A stretch of DNA of 64,000 nucleotides from Lates calcarifer (GCF_001640805.2 NC_066848.1:12820592-12884591); one strand, 5' to 3'. Counted from the stretch's first letter, positions 11,912-25,566 are shown. Notes: generated by a model from the letters alone, not told the origin. Numbers and translations are program-made.

Positions 11912-13171
11912 CATAAGAGAACTGTTGGCCTGTGGGAAGACACACCCAAAGCACGGAGAAAGTGCTGAGTCACTGACTGCTATTCTGACACTGAAATTGA
12001 TGCCACCAGACAATGATATAAACAACAACACCAACATGTGATACAACTAACTGCCATGTCTTCTGGCATTATTTTCAACTGCTGAGCAATTGGTAGTGAC
12101 TTAACACTTTTTCCCTGGAGCACTGAGATTTTGGTGTGCTTCACAGAGCAGACATGAGCAGAGAGTCTCAGCCTGTAACATAAAAAATTACAGTCTTACA
12201 TGTAAGATCGTCCTCATGTCTCTGTTTAAACAAGAAGACAAATGTCACTCTGGAATAGCACTTTTATTAAGCCATTTCAATGAATTTCCACCACTCATAT
12301 GTTTCCTTGTTATCCCTCCACTCCCTCTTTCCTTTTCTGGAGTGAATCCGACTCTGTGTCACTTGCTCTCTCATCAACTTAGCACAGCCACTGTTCCTTC
12401 CAGGGATAATTTGGTCAGTCTAATGTGCATAACATAGTCCTTTGCATATGCAATGATGTGTGTGTTTGTTTTTGTTTTTTCCTGTTCCTTTTTTTTTTCT
12501 TGAACGAGGCTGATTAGCCCTTTCACAACTGACAATCAACAGTGCCTGTTGGGAAAAATTGCTCCTTTGGCAGCATTATGCTGAGTGTTGAAACAGGTGA
12601 CTATGATGCCTAGTTTTTATATGGCGTGTTTTGGTTTAGTGATGATTGATTTGGATGGTGTTATCGCGAGAGAGTGGCTAGAATTGTCACAGGATTATCA
12701 TGACTCACTCACCACTGGGACAGGGACAGGCTGGGTGTTTGCTTGTCTGCTGGAATTAGGAAACATCTCACGCTCTCTCTTGGTAATGTGTCATTTGCTC
12801 TGATATCATCTCTTTCTTTGTCTCTCTTTGTCTGTAGTCTTCTGGTCTCTTTCTCTTTCTGCCTATCTACATATCTTAGTCTGTCTTTTCTTTCTCATCT
12901 GATCCCTCTGTGCTTGCCACTCACTTGTCCTCCTCATCTCAGTCTGTATGTTCCTTATCAAAACATGCCCTTGTCTTTCTTAGCCCATCTGCATCTCGAG
13001 CAATACCTCATAAAGGCAAGATAAATAATGAATTACCATGAGTTCAGTCAGGGATACGCTCTTCCTTTGTGCTACAGCTGTAGCATATGAGAACACAACA
13101 TTGAAAGATTAGATAAAATAGCTTTAATGATCTTTTATAAAGTGTTGTTCCTTCCACAAGCTGATTTTGAA

Positions 13172-13174
<3 letters not shown>

Positions 13175-13215
<41 letters not shown>
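13175..13215. repeat. (AC)n microsatellite
   Basis: About 20 perfect AC units. Confidence 0.95.
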
Positions 13216-13217
<2 letters not shown>

Positions 13218-14282
13218 TCAACAACAGTGGTCGAATCATCTGACAGCTCTGCAGAGGACTAATAATGAAACCAAGTCTCAGGAAAAAACAGGAAATCTAA
13301 AGGTTGCATAAAAAGTTATAAAAGAGCAAGCTTAGGCATTTTCTGTGAAAATCAGAGCCAAATGGAAATTGTAATATGGAGTCACTGTTAATTCCCAACT
13401 ATCCTGCCCAGCCCTGACAGCACTAACATGTGGTTTATGTGATAGCAGTGCAAAGAGGTTGAGTTTGAGGCTCAGGAGTATAACCTCTTTAAGTGCCTGA
13501 GTGATTTATAGTTTTCCTGACATCTCACAGATACAGTTTTTAAGTTCTTTTGAAAAATCCTGAGTTCAGTTTAGGAGTTGACTCAATCTGTCTGTAGAAG
13601 CTAATGTTTTGGTAGCAATAGTGCACCTAGCAGCTGCTACACTGAGATGTGGGTTTTGCACATCTTTGGGAAGACGTGACTTACTGGTCTTGGGATGTAA
13701 AGAGGAGGCTGCCTCTAGCAGAGCGGGACCACTGGTTGTTGGTTTAAAGTGGATAGAAGGTAACACACTGCAAAGATTTACAACTCACTTGTACTTAAGT
13801 GAGAGAGTGTCACATGACAAATACTGGCCGGTGCAATTTGTCTTGCAATTGTTTGGGTTTATGTTTTGGCAGCAGTGTGCACAGTTACCATAGCAGCCTA
13901 AGGCCACGTTAATATCATAGACTGTATGAGTTTAGTCTACAATTTGCAAAAGAAATGTTAGATAATTTGAAGGCAGATGATGATATATTACGCTGGAACT
14001 TTGTTGAGAGGAGGAAAAGAGATATACAGCATAATACATCATGTTATGCTAAGCACAAGATAAAACCATACAGCACTACAAACAACGCCAACATAAAACA
14101 ACAGGGACCAGGAATGTTGCTTGCTAGGCAGAAAAAGTAAAAGGGTGTCTGGTAATGTTTTAACAATCTGCACCACTGCGACTTTCTGTACATCAGTCAC
14201 CCATCTCACAAGCAGCAGTTCAGTGGCTTTTCTGAAGTGACCAGGCTTCTCCCCTGCACTGCCAGACTGTGGCCTCACACAC

Positions 14283-14301
14283 AAAAAAAAAAAAAAAAAA
14301 A
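14283..14301. repeat. A19 homopolymer
   Basis: Uninterrupted A-run. It inflates low-complexity frames on both strands. Confidence 0.9.
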
Positions 14302-15156
14302 CCACAACGTGTGCGACACATACGACAGTCTTTGTATTTTTAATGTCCCATTGGCATGTTGGAGGACATTTTCTCCACTTAAGTTTAAATTTAAGCTTTA
14401 GCCACTTCACTGTAGAGGAACAGTGTCAGCTACTTAGAAAGCACCAGTGCTATCCTTCAGTGCAATTACATTGCATGCACTATTGCAGTGGCTTACAGGA
14501 GGCTAGCAATGGTCATTCACTGCATTACTGGAAATCAGCCTGTAGCCTAAACAGTATGTTGGCTGTAATACTACAAACACTAACCAGCCCCACTGAGGCT
14601 TATGTTGGCACACAAGATCACAGCCACCTGTTCCCACAGCTTGAACAAAGCCTGGCATGTTCATATGCAAGCTTGATAGCAGATACCTATTTTACAGAGT
14701 AACTCATTTAGATCCAACACTACCATTAACTGACTCATAGTGAGGAACAGCCTTCTTCAAAGTGTTACATCAGCTTGATAGGTTAAGATTATTGTGTTGC
14801 TGAGCTAAGCAATATGACCTGTGTAATGTAGCTTCTGACACTGGAGTTCAAGTGTTTAGATAAAGCATCCACATGTAACATGTAGATGTGCTCTGTTATT
14901 TCAGCCTCGCCAAGGTTAGAGACATTAGTTGTGTGTTCTCAAAGGAATTGTTTCAGCCTTACTGACAATCCCTTTGAGAACCATAGTCTGCAACTGTGCA
15001 GCCACAGTAACCTTACCATTTTAGTTTGCCAGCCCATGCAACTGAGTTGCTCTGGTTTTCAGAAAACCTAACAAATGTAAAATACTGAATAATACTGAAT
15101 AATGTCTTATCTGTTGAGTAGGTTGGCATAAGGAACCACTTACCACCATAAGAAAC

Positions 15157-15189
15157 AGCCAGTTATTTAAACACTTTAAATAACTGGCT
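15157..15189. repeat. Perfect 15-bp inverted repeat with 3-nt loop
   Basis: The arm AGCCAGTTATTTAAA (15157-15171) and its exact reverse complement (15175-15189) are separated by CAC. The bases just outside do not pair. This is too short for a typical miRNA precursor. It could be a cruciform-prone site or the junction of a decayed palindromic element. Confidence 0.9.
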
Positions 15190-18100
15190 AATTTACTCAC
15201 AACACAAGACAATCAAAATTGTAAAACGAACCCTCTCTGATTGGTCAAAAAGAAAAAATAAATAAATAAAAAATATGTAAAAACAAGGTGGGCATATTTT
15301 ACATCTTTAAAATATATCATCACCTTTAAATAAATATGCAGTAAATCTATAAAACAAAGAACCTGAGGAGGTGTCTTCATCCATCTGATTTGAAATGCAC
15401 AGGCTATGATGCTGGCAGCTACTGTGACCAATGAGTGTGATTAAGTGTCAGCCTTTACAATATGAATCTGCTCAATTGATCATCATTTTTATTTTGTCTT
15501 AGTGAGTGCTGTAAACTCTGCAAGCAGTTGCCACATTTTAAAAGAGGTAAACCTTAATGAGATTTCAATTAACACTGGTATGGTCTTTAGATGAGGTAAT
15601 GGTGTGGGCAAAAGTAAACAAACAGCAGTGAGGTGGATGGAGGACTATTTATTTAAGTAACTAATAAGTAATGTTTTTCTCTTAGGGGGGGTCAGCTTAT
15701 ACAACTCATTTGGAATAATTTAAGCGCACTGGCTAGTTAATCAATGATGCAAAGTTTTTCTCTCCCTCACTCTGGAAAGAATTGCAATCTGTATTCACTT
15801 ACTGTTGTCAGTAATGGTTTTAATTCAAAGCACCAGAATCTTGCAGGTTTCAATAAATTTCTGTAATTTTCTGAAATTTACATGCAGTGGTTGTAGAAAA
15901 AAAAAAGATTTTATATAAGATCAACAGTCAGCAGCTTATCCATCATCTATTTAGTTTTCTCAGAGCATACTCTGTAATTAGGAATGCCTGTCTTTAACTT
16001 GTCAATAACCAGAATCTATCTTAAATGTGAAAAGTATTTATAAATCTAAATGGTTTTGTTGCAGTATTGTACAAGTAATTGAATTTTGTTCTGTAACACG
16101 ATATGAAAGCAGATAATGTGCGGTTTTTCTTCTCACTGTTTAACAAACATTAGGCTTTTTATGGTAAAAGGCTGCTACGCTTTTACTGTCATCTTGCACA
16201 TATTACTTTAACCCACTAAATAATGAGCCTGTGCTTTCATGAGCCATATCAACAGATAAAGCCCTAATAAATGAACACAATTTTGGTTGACAATTGAAAA
16301 TGTATCATTTAGACCAATTCTCCATCACATAAAGGTGATTGTTCTTTCTTTTGAAGAAGAACTGACTTTTCCCAAGCGATCTGCTCCCCTCCTTAACGTT
16401 AGCGCTGTCCTGTTGAAAAACAAATTAGCTCATTATCCTTGGAAGGCTGGGCACATAGGAGCAGCATGCGTGACAAGCCAAGCCTTTGGATGTGCCAAGC
16501 TGAAAATGTCAACATACTACCTTGAGAGTGCACATTAAACTCAGACGGTAATGGCTGTCACAAGACAGATCCCCATTATCAAGTCCATTAAGGCACCACA
16601 CTCCTTCCCAGAAAAAAAAGGAAAAAAAAAAAAAAACCCTAACAAGCAACAGGATTTTTAAGTCCGGAATGAGCATCTGTAGATAAATGCCAAGGTGACA
16701 CACGTGCAACGTGTTGCCAGCAACACACAACACACTGGAGGAGATGTGAGCCAAAATATACTTTTGTAAATAGGTCTAGTGTACATCGGACTTCTTGATT
16801 GGTTAGAAGGGCAATTTTAGACAGGGACATCTCTGCACTGCTGCCAGACTGTTTGATGAGCCTGGGTCAGAGAAGCCTTTGACAGCATCGCTCCCCATTA
16901 AGATAAATTTTGGAGCATATTTCAATTAAAGCTTTTTGAAAAAATGTTGTTTTAACCGGTAATAGATCTAATCTTACTGGTAGGATCTGTGTCTTGAGCC
17001 TAATCTGCAAAAACTTCAAAGAAAGTAGATAAGCCTGCTAATTGAAGTATAGATGTTTTATCTAGCAAATGATTTATTTGCCAAAGGTCAACGAATTTGT
17101 TAGTTGTGCATTATTTTTTTGGTCATCATTTCACTAATGCCATGATGAAATTGGAACATTGCAGGCACCAAAACTAGTTAAAATCATGAAGAAAAGTTAC
17201 CTTCAGAAATAGCCCAGGCAACTATTTGTTTGACTGCAGGAGTTCTTATTGTTTCACATTCTAAATAGCAAACCACTGATCATTTCATGAATTAGGATCC
17301 AATTTCCTCATCATCAGCCCTTCTCTTTGTACTGTTGTGTTCTGCGCTCTAGTTTTTATCAATTTCCTCTTTTGGGAGATGAGTAGTCAGCAGAGAAAGA
17401 ACAAAATGTGGAAGAGAAGTCCCTCATGCATGAAATGAAAGAGAGCTTTGCCTTCCTGTAGGGGCTGACACTGACTTATCTATACAGGTAAAAGCCTGCA
17501 TTCACTCCAGTCACTTATTGTATTTTGCCACTCCAGGTTAGATGGGCTTCCAAAACACAGATCTTCAACATTTGTCCTCTTCAACTTTACAAGGGTGTGC
17601 ATACTGTCAAGTCTATAACATGTGGGTGGCTCCCTGGCAACCACTTGACAACCGTTTCCCTGGTAACAGGCCCATTCCTGATGATAACCATATCTGTACG
17701 CTCGTAGTTATGTGCGTTTGCCTGCATGTGTGCAGTGATGGGGGGTGGTAGCGGGGGTAGTACATTAACTTTAACAAAACCACAAAACACCAAGATCAAT
17801 ATTTCCATACTATTTTTTTATGTCATGAGCTGCACAAGAGAATTACGGGAACTGTTGTTCAATGCTGCACATGAGAAAGAGTTCAACTGCACTGAGATCT
17901 GATGATTGCAAAGCTTACACCATGCAAGTTTACATAATTTTAATACCTTTTATACTATAGGGTGACACATCTGCATTTGTTGCTTCTTCATTCATTAATT
18001 CATTCTTTTTTCTTTGACCTCCCAGTATGTACAGTTTCATTTGCTACAAAGGTTTTGATATCCTCTGCACTCGGCACATAGGGCAGAACATAGTGTCAAG

Positions 18101-21085
18101 CACTAGTTCGTAGTTGATATCTCAGTGTTATAAATGCAGTCCTTTGAACAGAGATGACTGATGAGCTCAAATGGGATCTCCATTCTGGAGCTTTATAAAA
18201 TGGTATCATTCTTGAGCTTTGACAACAGATCAATAGGTCTGACAATATAACATATAAACTGACATTGCTTTTACTGCAGAACTTATTCTGTATTTACTCA
18301 TTATATTTGGAAGGTTGTATATGTAGTAAATATTAACATTGACTCAGTTGAAAAGTGAATATGAACAGTAACTAAGTGTCAACGCTGGATAAGCTGTAAG
18401 AAAGCCATATTGCACTTATTATTTATGATATCAGTGTGCTTGGGTCCTGTTTGTCTTAGTCGCTGTTAAATCTTGTTATGGTGCCGCAACAGCAAAATAA
18501 TCTCCAAGGGTATCAATAAAGTGCCATTTAATCCGAGATTAACCTTAAAGTACTACGTGTATCTCCAGGTATGGCTTAAAGGGAAACAATGCCACATATT
18601 TTTCAGCGTGCCAATTCAACATGCGGCACGGAAGACACACAGGCCAGGCCATCTGCTTGTAGATACTGAGGTAAATGTAAGCAGACAGAGAATCTAGTGG
18701 AAATATGATTTAGTTTATGTAGTCCCTAAGTAAGCTGTCATCCCCCATAATGCATGAAGGGAGCTGGCAAAAGTGGGTCTATTACCATGTTGATAACATC
18801 AATTTGAAGTGTCAGTATGGGGTGAGCTAATACCCAGTCCTGCAAGGCTGCTCGATCGTCTCCTCAGCCACAGGATTTCTGCTTTGATTAAAATCAGAAA
18901 CGAGCTATTCTTCCATACACCGGTCATTACACTACCTCATACAGCAATTAGATTTCTTTAATACTCCCCCAGGTGCTGTGACTTTTGCGATATGAGACAA
19001 AGTGTTTGCTGGTAGAAATGTCACAAGTAGCGTTTCTGGTGGCTTAGTTCTGGTGACTGGTTTAAGGTTAGCAACCAACTGTAGCCATGATGGCTGCTTT
19101 AAAAGTGACATCTGATATTTACAATGATCTCTTAGTCTAAATTATATCTCTGTGACTCTGATGTGTTAAGCATGGTGTCCTGTCTGTAAAACCCATATGA
19201 CCAGAGCTCCTAAAAAACTCTTAATAAGTTTGCAACTTCTTGGCTGCGACATGTACAATTTGATCATCTCACGCTTTGGCGCCCTCCAGTGGTGGAATAA
19301 AAAACACTGAGGCAGACAGCAATACATGCTGATAGTCCTCAAGGGACTCCTACAATATTGTCCATTAAGATGAGTGAGGAGAATGTAATGTTATGAGCTT
19401 ACTATGAGCTGTTTAACTGCTAAATATATTACAAAGACATTTGCTAGCAGCAGACTGAGGGAGGCACCACTAGGACCAAAACCAGGGAAGAGCATATTTT
19501 ATATTTCAATGTTAGGTGACCTTTGAGAGAAACTACTCCTGAAGATTCTTCAAATTTCCAATGCCATTTGATCAATCGTTTTTCCATGCACTAATACTTG
19601 GAGACTTCAGGTCTTTGAAAGTTCTAGATTTTGTATTTGTTCAGCACCTCCGAAATCCAGTTTCAAGTTGACATTGTTCCCATTTGGGAAGGCCATTGAT
19701 GGGGAGACTACATGAGTCCACATTAGCATTAAACTCTCCCATTAACTCTTTGGGAAGACCTGTGGGGTTGACAGTGACAGGGACCATGGTACACAATGAC
19801 ACCCTGAGCAGAAAATAGGGGATAAGTCCTTCATTAAATGGTTAAGTTAGGAGAGGTTAACTGTCCAACATGAGCATTAAGGTGAACCCAGATAAACACT
19901 GAGGGGTATGTAATAGGGGCATATTGACATAGGTAACAATGTTGTACTGCTAAATTCTAATAACTGATAATTTATGTACCATGTTATGTTTGTAATAATC
20001 AGCTTGCTGCTCCCATGTAGTATAATTTTGTTCTGTATTTGGGATGAGACACAGGTGGCTTACTGCTGAATCACTCTCCTCTGTACTGTGCTCCAGTGAT
20101 CACCAATCTAAATGACCCAACAGACCTGGGCTGCCATCTGTTTGAGGACTTCTGAAGTCTTGTCTCAGTCTCTCTGATCTCATAATGTTCTACGTGTGAT
20201 GTTTCTAAACCCCAGTCCTTTTGTCTGTTTGCCTGTATCCCCAACTTTCCTCTGTCTCGTGTGCATTTCTCCCACTCATTTATTCCTGTTCCGATTTGAT
20301 CTCTCTACTGCCGCATGTATTTGCCCTGCTTCAACAGTTTCTACCCACAATGCAATGTAGCAGATAAGTCATTGCTAATTAGCTCTGCAAACATACTTGT
20401 CTTCGAAAACTAGCAAAGCTTTTCACAGCTAAATGCTATCCACTGCTACATCTGCTGTCCCTCATATAGGGTCTGTATCACCTGCCAGCACACAACAGTA
20501 TCATTATAGTGCTCAAGGTGCTAACTGAGAATTAATCAAGGTCTCTAGTCAGCCTCATGATTCTCTGCCTGCATATAATTAAATGTATGCAGACAGTACC
20601 AGAGAGACTCTCTAAATCTACATACGGAGAAGCACTGAGTAGCAGTGAATAATTCACTGTCCCTGCAGGAATCCACTCTTTTACATTTCTCAAGGCTTAC
20701 CTTATTGGCCCCACTGTAAGACATACCTTTGAGACAAGCACCCCATTTGCATCAACTAATTTTGAATTAAGACTATTGATATACTATAAGATATGAGGCA
20801 ATGAGTAAAGAAAGGTAAGCTGATATCACATCTTTTATATGAACACTGGAAAATAAAATTAAAACAAAACAAATACTATTACAAGCTAATTTGACTTTTA
20901 AATACAGTTATTTAAATAAAATACAGTAAGCATGAGTGTACCAGAAGATAAGGGGTATATCTCTCTTGGTTCTGTGTCCATTCAGACCTCCCACACACTC
21001 ACTACTTCAGCTCTAACCAGACAGCTGTGTTTGCTTTGCAACTGTCTATCCTTTCTTTTATTCCTATCTTAACCTAATTTCTCAA

Positions 21086-21275
21086 TGCCCCTCTCTCTCT
21101 CACTCTCTCTTGTAGTTCTACTGCTCACAACATCTCTTACTTATGCTCTCTTTGTCTATACTTAACTCTCTGGTCCTTGGCCTCATCTCCAACTCCATTT
21201 TGCTCCTTGGTTTTCTCTCTCTGTCTCTTTCTTTCTCTCGCTCTCTGTCTGTCTCTCTCTCTTTCTCTCCCTCTA
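21086..21275. repeat. (CT)n-rich low-complexity tract
   Basis: Repeated CTCTCT and TCTTTCTCTC blocks on the plus strand, interrupted by mixed sequence at about 21115-21210. Open frames on both strands here (arginine/glutamate-rich on minus, serine/leucine-rich on plus) are products of this composition. Confidence 0.85.
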
Positions 21276-21459
21276 TCTCAAATGAAAGCAACAAGCAGGC
21301 GAGCACTCCATTTGGCTTTGTGGTTGTTTAGCCCTGAGGTCTAAGCGAGAGCAGAGTGAACCGAGCAGAGCAAGATCAGCTACACCTGTCCGTTTTCATG
21401 GGAGTTGACACCTCTTCAAGCTCTTGCTATGTATAATCAGATAAATAAAAACTACATTG

Positions 21460-21918
21460 TTAAAGGAATAGTTTGACATCTCAAGAAACAGATTCATACC
21501 ACTCTCATGTCTGTCTCTCAAATGACAAGCAAGCTTAACATAGAGAATGGAGGCAGAGGGAACAGCTATCTTATGGAGCACTTTACGTCTTGTTTGTTAA
21601 ATTTGTACCAAAATCAAAGTGTAAAATTGGTTTTAAGTTGTGTTTCATGGGAGGTTACCTGCAGGACAATTTCTTTGCCAGGTGAAGTGACTTCCTGGAG
21701 TCTCTGCTTCTGATGACAAAACTCCAGATTTATCCTTGGACAGATTGAAGTTAACTGTCTTTCAGTCTTTTTAGTCTTTACGCTAAACTAAGCTGAGCTA
21801 TTCATAACCTGGCTTCACAACTGAAGGGCACATAATAGAGTGCTGTTGGTTTTCTCAACTACTACTACAACTCTAACTCTGCAGGAAGGCAAAGAAGTAA
21901 ATTTCCCAAAATGTTAAA
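21460..21918. mobile_element. TTAA-type fish MITE, copy 1, diverged and shortened
   Basis: The left end TTAAAGGAATAGTTTGACAT matches the terminal inverted repeat of the copy at 25567-26055. Internal blocks (CCACTCTCATGTCTGT, GTGACTTCCTGG) are ones I recall from a very common teleost element. Towards the right it reads CTAACTCTGCAGGAAGGCAA and CCCAAAATGTTAAA, the decayed right inverted repeat, with the last bases lost. Non-autonomous: no transposase frame. It lies directly beside the SINE-like fragment 21932-22090. Confidence 0.75.
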
Positions 21919-21931
21919 TTATTAATTATTA

Positions 21932-22090
21932 GTTTGCATGTTCTCCCTGTGCCTGCATGGGTTCTCTCAGGGTACTCTAGGTTCCTACCACAGTCCTAAG
22001 ACATGCAGGTTAGGTTAACTGGTGACTCTAAATTGCCCATAGGTGTGAATGTGAGTGTGAATGGTTGTTGTAACTATGTTGTCCCTGTTG
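21932..22090 (+). mobile_element. Fragment of a fish retroposon ('gcatgttctccc' repeat)
   Basis: Contains GTTTGCATGTTCTCCCTGTG, then CATGGGTTCTCTCAGGGTAC, ACATGCAGGTTAGGTTAACT and GGTGACTCTAAATTGCCCAT in order. I recognise this as the body of a very abundant fish interspersed repeat that often follows a tRNA-like head with a GGTGGCTCAGTGGT motif. The head is missing here. A head-like piece of possibly the same family is at 59464-59520. I cannot give a database name. Confidence 0.7.
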
Positions 22091-23621
22091 CTTCCCAACA
22101 CAATGTAACATTTGATATTGAAAATAAGATCTGATCCACAAATGTGTCATCCTTGCTGGTGAAGCTGCTTTGGCATGAATGACACTGCACTGTATATGCA
22201 CATATGTATGCTTTCATAGAGAGGAACATTTTAGCACTGTCTTTAAATGGGCCCTATGTTGCTAATTGGCCAACCCTACACTCCTGCTCTACTAAGAACC
22301 TCCTGCAGGTAGTGTGCAGACCTTGACAAGGAACCTGCCTCTGCTACTTAAACCCTACAGTAAATGCCTTATTTTCCACATGGCAGTGTCAAACTCCCAA
22401 CGGTATACTGTACTGCATCAGCAGGTAAGGCATTTCATCCATTCATTAAACTCTCAATAGACTTGAGTACGAAGAGTACAACCCCAGGGACTTAATTTTT
22501 TCCCACAATATCACCAGTGTAAAAAATTTAAGGTAATACTGCACAAATTTTATGAATAACTGATATTTCTCAGCTTTCAACTTGGCCACTGCTGCATTTG
22601 AAAAGGGATAAAACAATGCATTAGATCTTGATGCAATGGTGGGAGGTGACAGAGTGGGTTAGAAAGGGTCTGATGACACACCGAGCAAGATCTGGGCACT
22701 ATCGGGAGCATTCATAGATGGAGAATGATTGACTAGACCTGTCAGCAATCACACCCAAACTGCCTGCTTCCATCCAGAGCCCTTCTTGCTGAGCACCTGA
22801 TGGTGTCCCTCTCAACCATGACTGATGAGTGAAAATTAAAGCTCTCTTTGATGGAGGGACAGCTTTCTTATATCACCACTACAGGCCATCTGCTTAAAGG
22901 ATAAAGAGTGAAAAGCCAGCTCTGAAGTTCTGATACCTGATGGCATTACCTGTCCAGAAAATTTAGAAGAAAAAATATAGCTAAATATCACTAAGAGAGA
23001 TCTACCTTCTTGGGCCTATTATCCATTTAAAAGTTTATTGCATTTTATGTCTACCAATATTTATTTAACACATTTATTGTGTAGGAAATAAAAAACAAAT
23101 TAAATGCTTTCCAGGATAACAATAGTGAATCACAAGCAAAATACAAACAAGCAACCCTCAGGCCCCATCCCTTTCTCTAACAGTCAAGTTATTTTTACCA
23201 GACTCTCCTGGGTTTTCACAAACATTTTAAAAGATCAGAATATTTTTTTTTAAATGAAAAGATAAAAAACAGAATATTTGTGCTCTTATAAAATGTTTGT
23301 GTATACACAGTGTAGTGCTCTGATCCGGCATCACCCACAATACCTCTAAATTTATTAAAGTGCAGACAAAAGTTATGTTTTTCACCCTGTGCCTGCTTCT
23401 TTTGTTTTCAAGCATTCAAGTCATGTTGCATCTTTTCTGCACTGCAACACGGAGGCCTTCTGAGATTTACGTTTAGGATTATTCCAATTCTCCCTCATCT
23501 GTTGCCTCGGGTTTCATTTTACATCTTCTTAAATCATATTTTGCCTACCTGTTCCAAACTGGTGATCGCTCTAGGCTTTCTTCTGATGGGCTCAGAATCA
23601 GATCTTTTGTCAAATGCCAGA

Positions 23622-23627
<6 letters not shown>
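22091..23627. other. Intron 2 segment, no gene seen
   Basis: Unique-looking AT-rich sequence. The stretch before 23628 (ending GGTTAAA) runs into a 30-A tract, so a retroposon could end there, but I do not recognise its body. Confidence 0.5.

Positions 23628-23657
<30 letters not shown>
23628..23657. repeat. A30 homopolymer
   Basis: The longest single-base run in the window, uninterrupted. It could be the poly(A) tail of a plus-strand retroposon whose body lies upstream, but no body was identified. Confidence 0.9.
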
Positions 23658-23659
<2 letters not shown>

Positions 23660-23850
23660 AATGTCTAAATCCATATAAAAAAAATACTTTTGATTTGACG
23701 TGCTGTCAGGAAATACTCATGCATGTCTAGTCTTCATTTAATGGCACACATCAGCTGCCTTTATCGGGCTCATATCTGTTTCATTCACTGCCACTTCGGT
23801 TCATTCACTATCAGTGAGGAGATCAGGCGTTTAATGTGTGTAGAACTTGG

Positions 23851-24789
23851 CTATCTTATCCTGTTGAGTCCCATGGGCCTATTTGCTGGCTCATGCTGCC
23901 AGGAACTGGATCTGTCAAATGGCTGTCCCCGTAGGGTAATAGCAGAGCTCTGCATTTTGTTAAATCGATCCTGGGAGACGCATAAAGAAAGAACGAGAGT
24001 AAGAGAGCAAGGACGAGAGGGAGAGCAATAATACCACACCAGGAAGCTAGTTAGAGGGTGTTGCTGAGGAGCAAGCAGACAGGTTTGGGCTGACAGGCAG
24101 AGATAAAAAAAAAATAAGATGACGGATACTGGAAATGAGACTGAAGTAGCGAGGGAGATCTCCTTGTACAACAGATGGCTGGTAGGTGAAAGGAAAAGAT
24201 GAAATGATGTGATGAAGGATGTGGGAAAAAAGAGAAATGGAATAAGCTGAATGTGAAAGAAAAATGAGGAGTGAGTGCTGCTTTTCTGAGCAGTGGTTGG
24301 GAAGACAGCAGCAGCCAGCCCATTAATATGAAGCATGTGTGATTTACCTCTGACCGACCCCTGACTCCTTTTCAACCCACACGTACAGACTACCAAGGAA
24401 CATGCTAGCAATGGGAGGATGCTAATGCGTGCATGTGCAAGAGAGGGAGAAAAAAACCTAAGACTAAGCCATGGTAAAAGAGTTAGAGATGCAGAGGAGG
24501 AAGGAATGGACAGAAAACGTCTAGAAAACAAGAAAGACTCTGCAGAGGGGCGGCAGATGGAGGGGTGGGAGGTGACGAGAGAAAGATAGAGAGAACTGAA
24601 ATCGTATGCATTTCTGCAGCCGGGCAGCCGGATGGCAGTCTGCACGGACGGCCATACATCCTCATTAGGGACCCTGCTGCTGCCCCAAACATACAGTACA
24701 TCAGCAGAACTACACACAGGACGTTGGAAGGAGTCACTATGGCAGCCTATTTGCTGGCAGCCTAAGTGCATTGCAAGTGGGCAAAACAC
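23851..24789. other. Strand-asymmetric GA/CT segment with the longest open frame (probably non-coding)
   Basis: The minus strand is C/T-rich across most of this stretch and carries an open frame of 312 codons, the longest in the window. Its product is rich in Ser, Leu, Phe and Pro in runs, has no recognisable domain, and has the residue content expected from pyrimidine-rich DNA, which lacks stop codons by composition. The part 24560-24770 is different: more mixed, locally higher in CG dinucleotides, with a plus-strand frame of 66 codons. I do not recognise a protein there either. It could be regulatory DNA or a non-coding transcript exon. Confidence 0.5.
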
Positions 24790-25083
24790 AAGAATAAATC
24801 TAAAAATAAAGCCGTGTCTGCCAGGATATGTTCAAACTAAAATAAAAAAATACACAGCTTCTTGGCCAACTCCTGTAATAATCTCAAAATGTAGAGAAGC
24901 AGAAGTGCTTAACATACAAGAGTACAACTTCACATGTCTTGCACACATTGCTCAAAAATCGGAAATGTCCAGATTTTGAGTCATAAATTATAATTTCATG
25001 ACAGTTATAGGAAATGCCAATTCTATTTGCATAGAAAGGGGATTTTCTATCATAGACATCGTCCTCTCCTGTCTCCTTAACTC

Positions 25084-25154
25084 ATTCACACACACACACA
25101 CGAACCCACATAAATACACAAACACACACACAGGTGCACACAAACACACACAGA
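25084..25154. repeat. Interrupted AC-rich tract
   Basis: CACACACACACACAC interrupted by GAACCCACATAAATACA and followed by more AC units. It gives a threonine/histidine-rich frame of no coding value. Confidence 0.85.
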
Positions 25155-25566
25155 GGGCAGAAGTGCCTGACAGCAGGTTTGTGGTTACTCAAGTGATGGA
25201 AGACAGACCGGCGACCTGACAAGGACAGACAACGACATCTCTCTTCTTCCCTCTAGTCCCGAGGGCATTGATAAGAGCAGACATTTTAATTTGCTAGGTC
25301 AAAACAAATGCTTCAAGACTCTGCTGGCAAGCCCAGGAAAACCTAATGGGCTCTTGAGCACCGCACTGGCAGAAGGAACGCAGACACCCATTCATAGTAC
25401 ATCAATCTGCTGTAGTTTCTTATAGTCATCATTTTCTAATGGGTCCTGGGCCAAAAAACTTTAATGAACTAAAACAGAAAATGTACCATATAATTAGTGT
25501 ATCACTATGATGTAGTGTGTACCATTTACAGGGGGCTGCTGTATTACACTCAGTGAAGATTAAGGA

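Larger units (their letters stand above)
8036..13174. other. Intron 2 segment: tandem duplication, simple repeats, no gene
   Basis: Holds a 35-bp exact tandem duplication (9407-9480) and an ATAA/ACAA tetranucleotide run (11873-11911). Two stretches have the texture of conserved non-coding DNA (about 8270-8450 and 9960-10260). The T/C-rich stretch 12780-12970 gives a serine/leucine-rich frame by composition only. Overlapping short frames at about 10866-12046 were read and none resembles a known family. Confidence 0.6.
13216..21085. other. Intron 2 segment, unique-looking DNA, no gene
   Basis: Mostly AT-rich single-copy-looking sequence with A-runs at 14283-14301 and around 16613-16636. A perfect hairpin lies at 15157-15189. 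Stretches with higher complexity and mixed composition (16370-16510, 18835-18930) could be conserved non-coding DNA. The phrase GGCGCCCTCCAGTGG near 19279 resembles fragments common in fish repeats but is too short to classify. No ORF here resembles a known protein. Confidence 0.6.

Noticed and set aside
21118..21331. Overlapping plus and minus frames in the CT tract
   Set aside because: Pure low-complexity translation (Arg/Glu- or Ser/Leu-rich).
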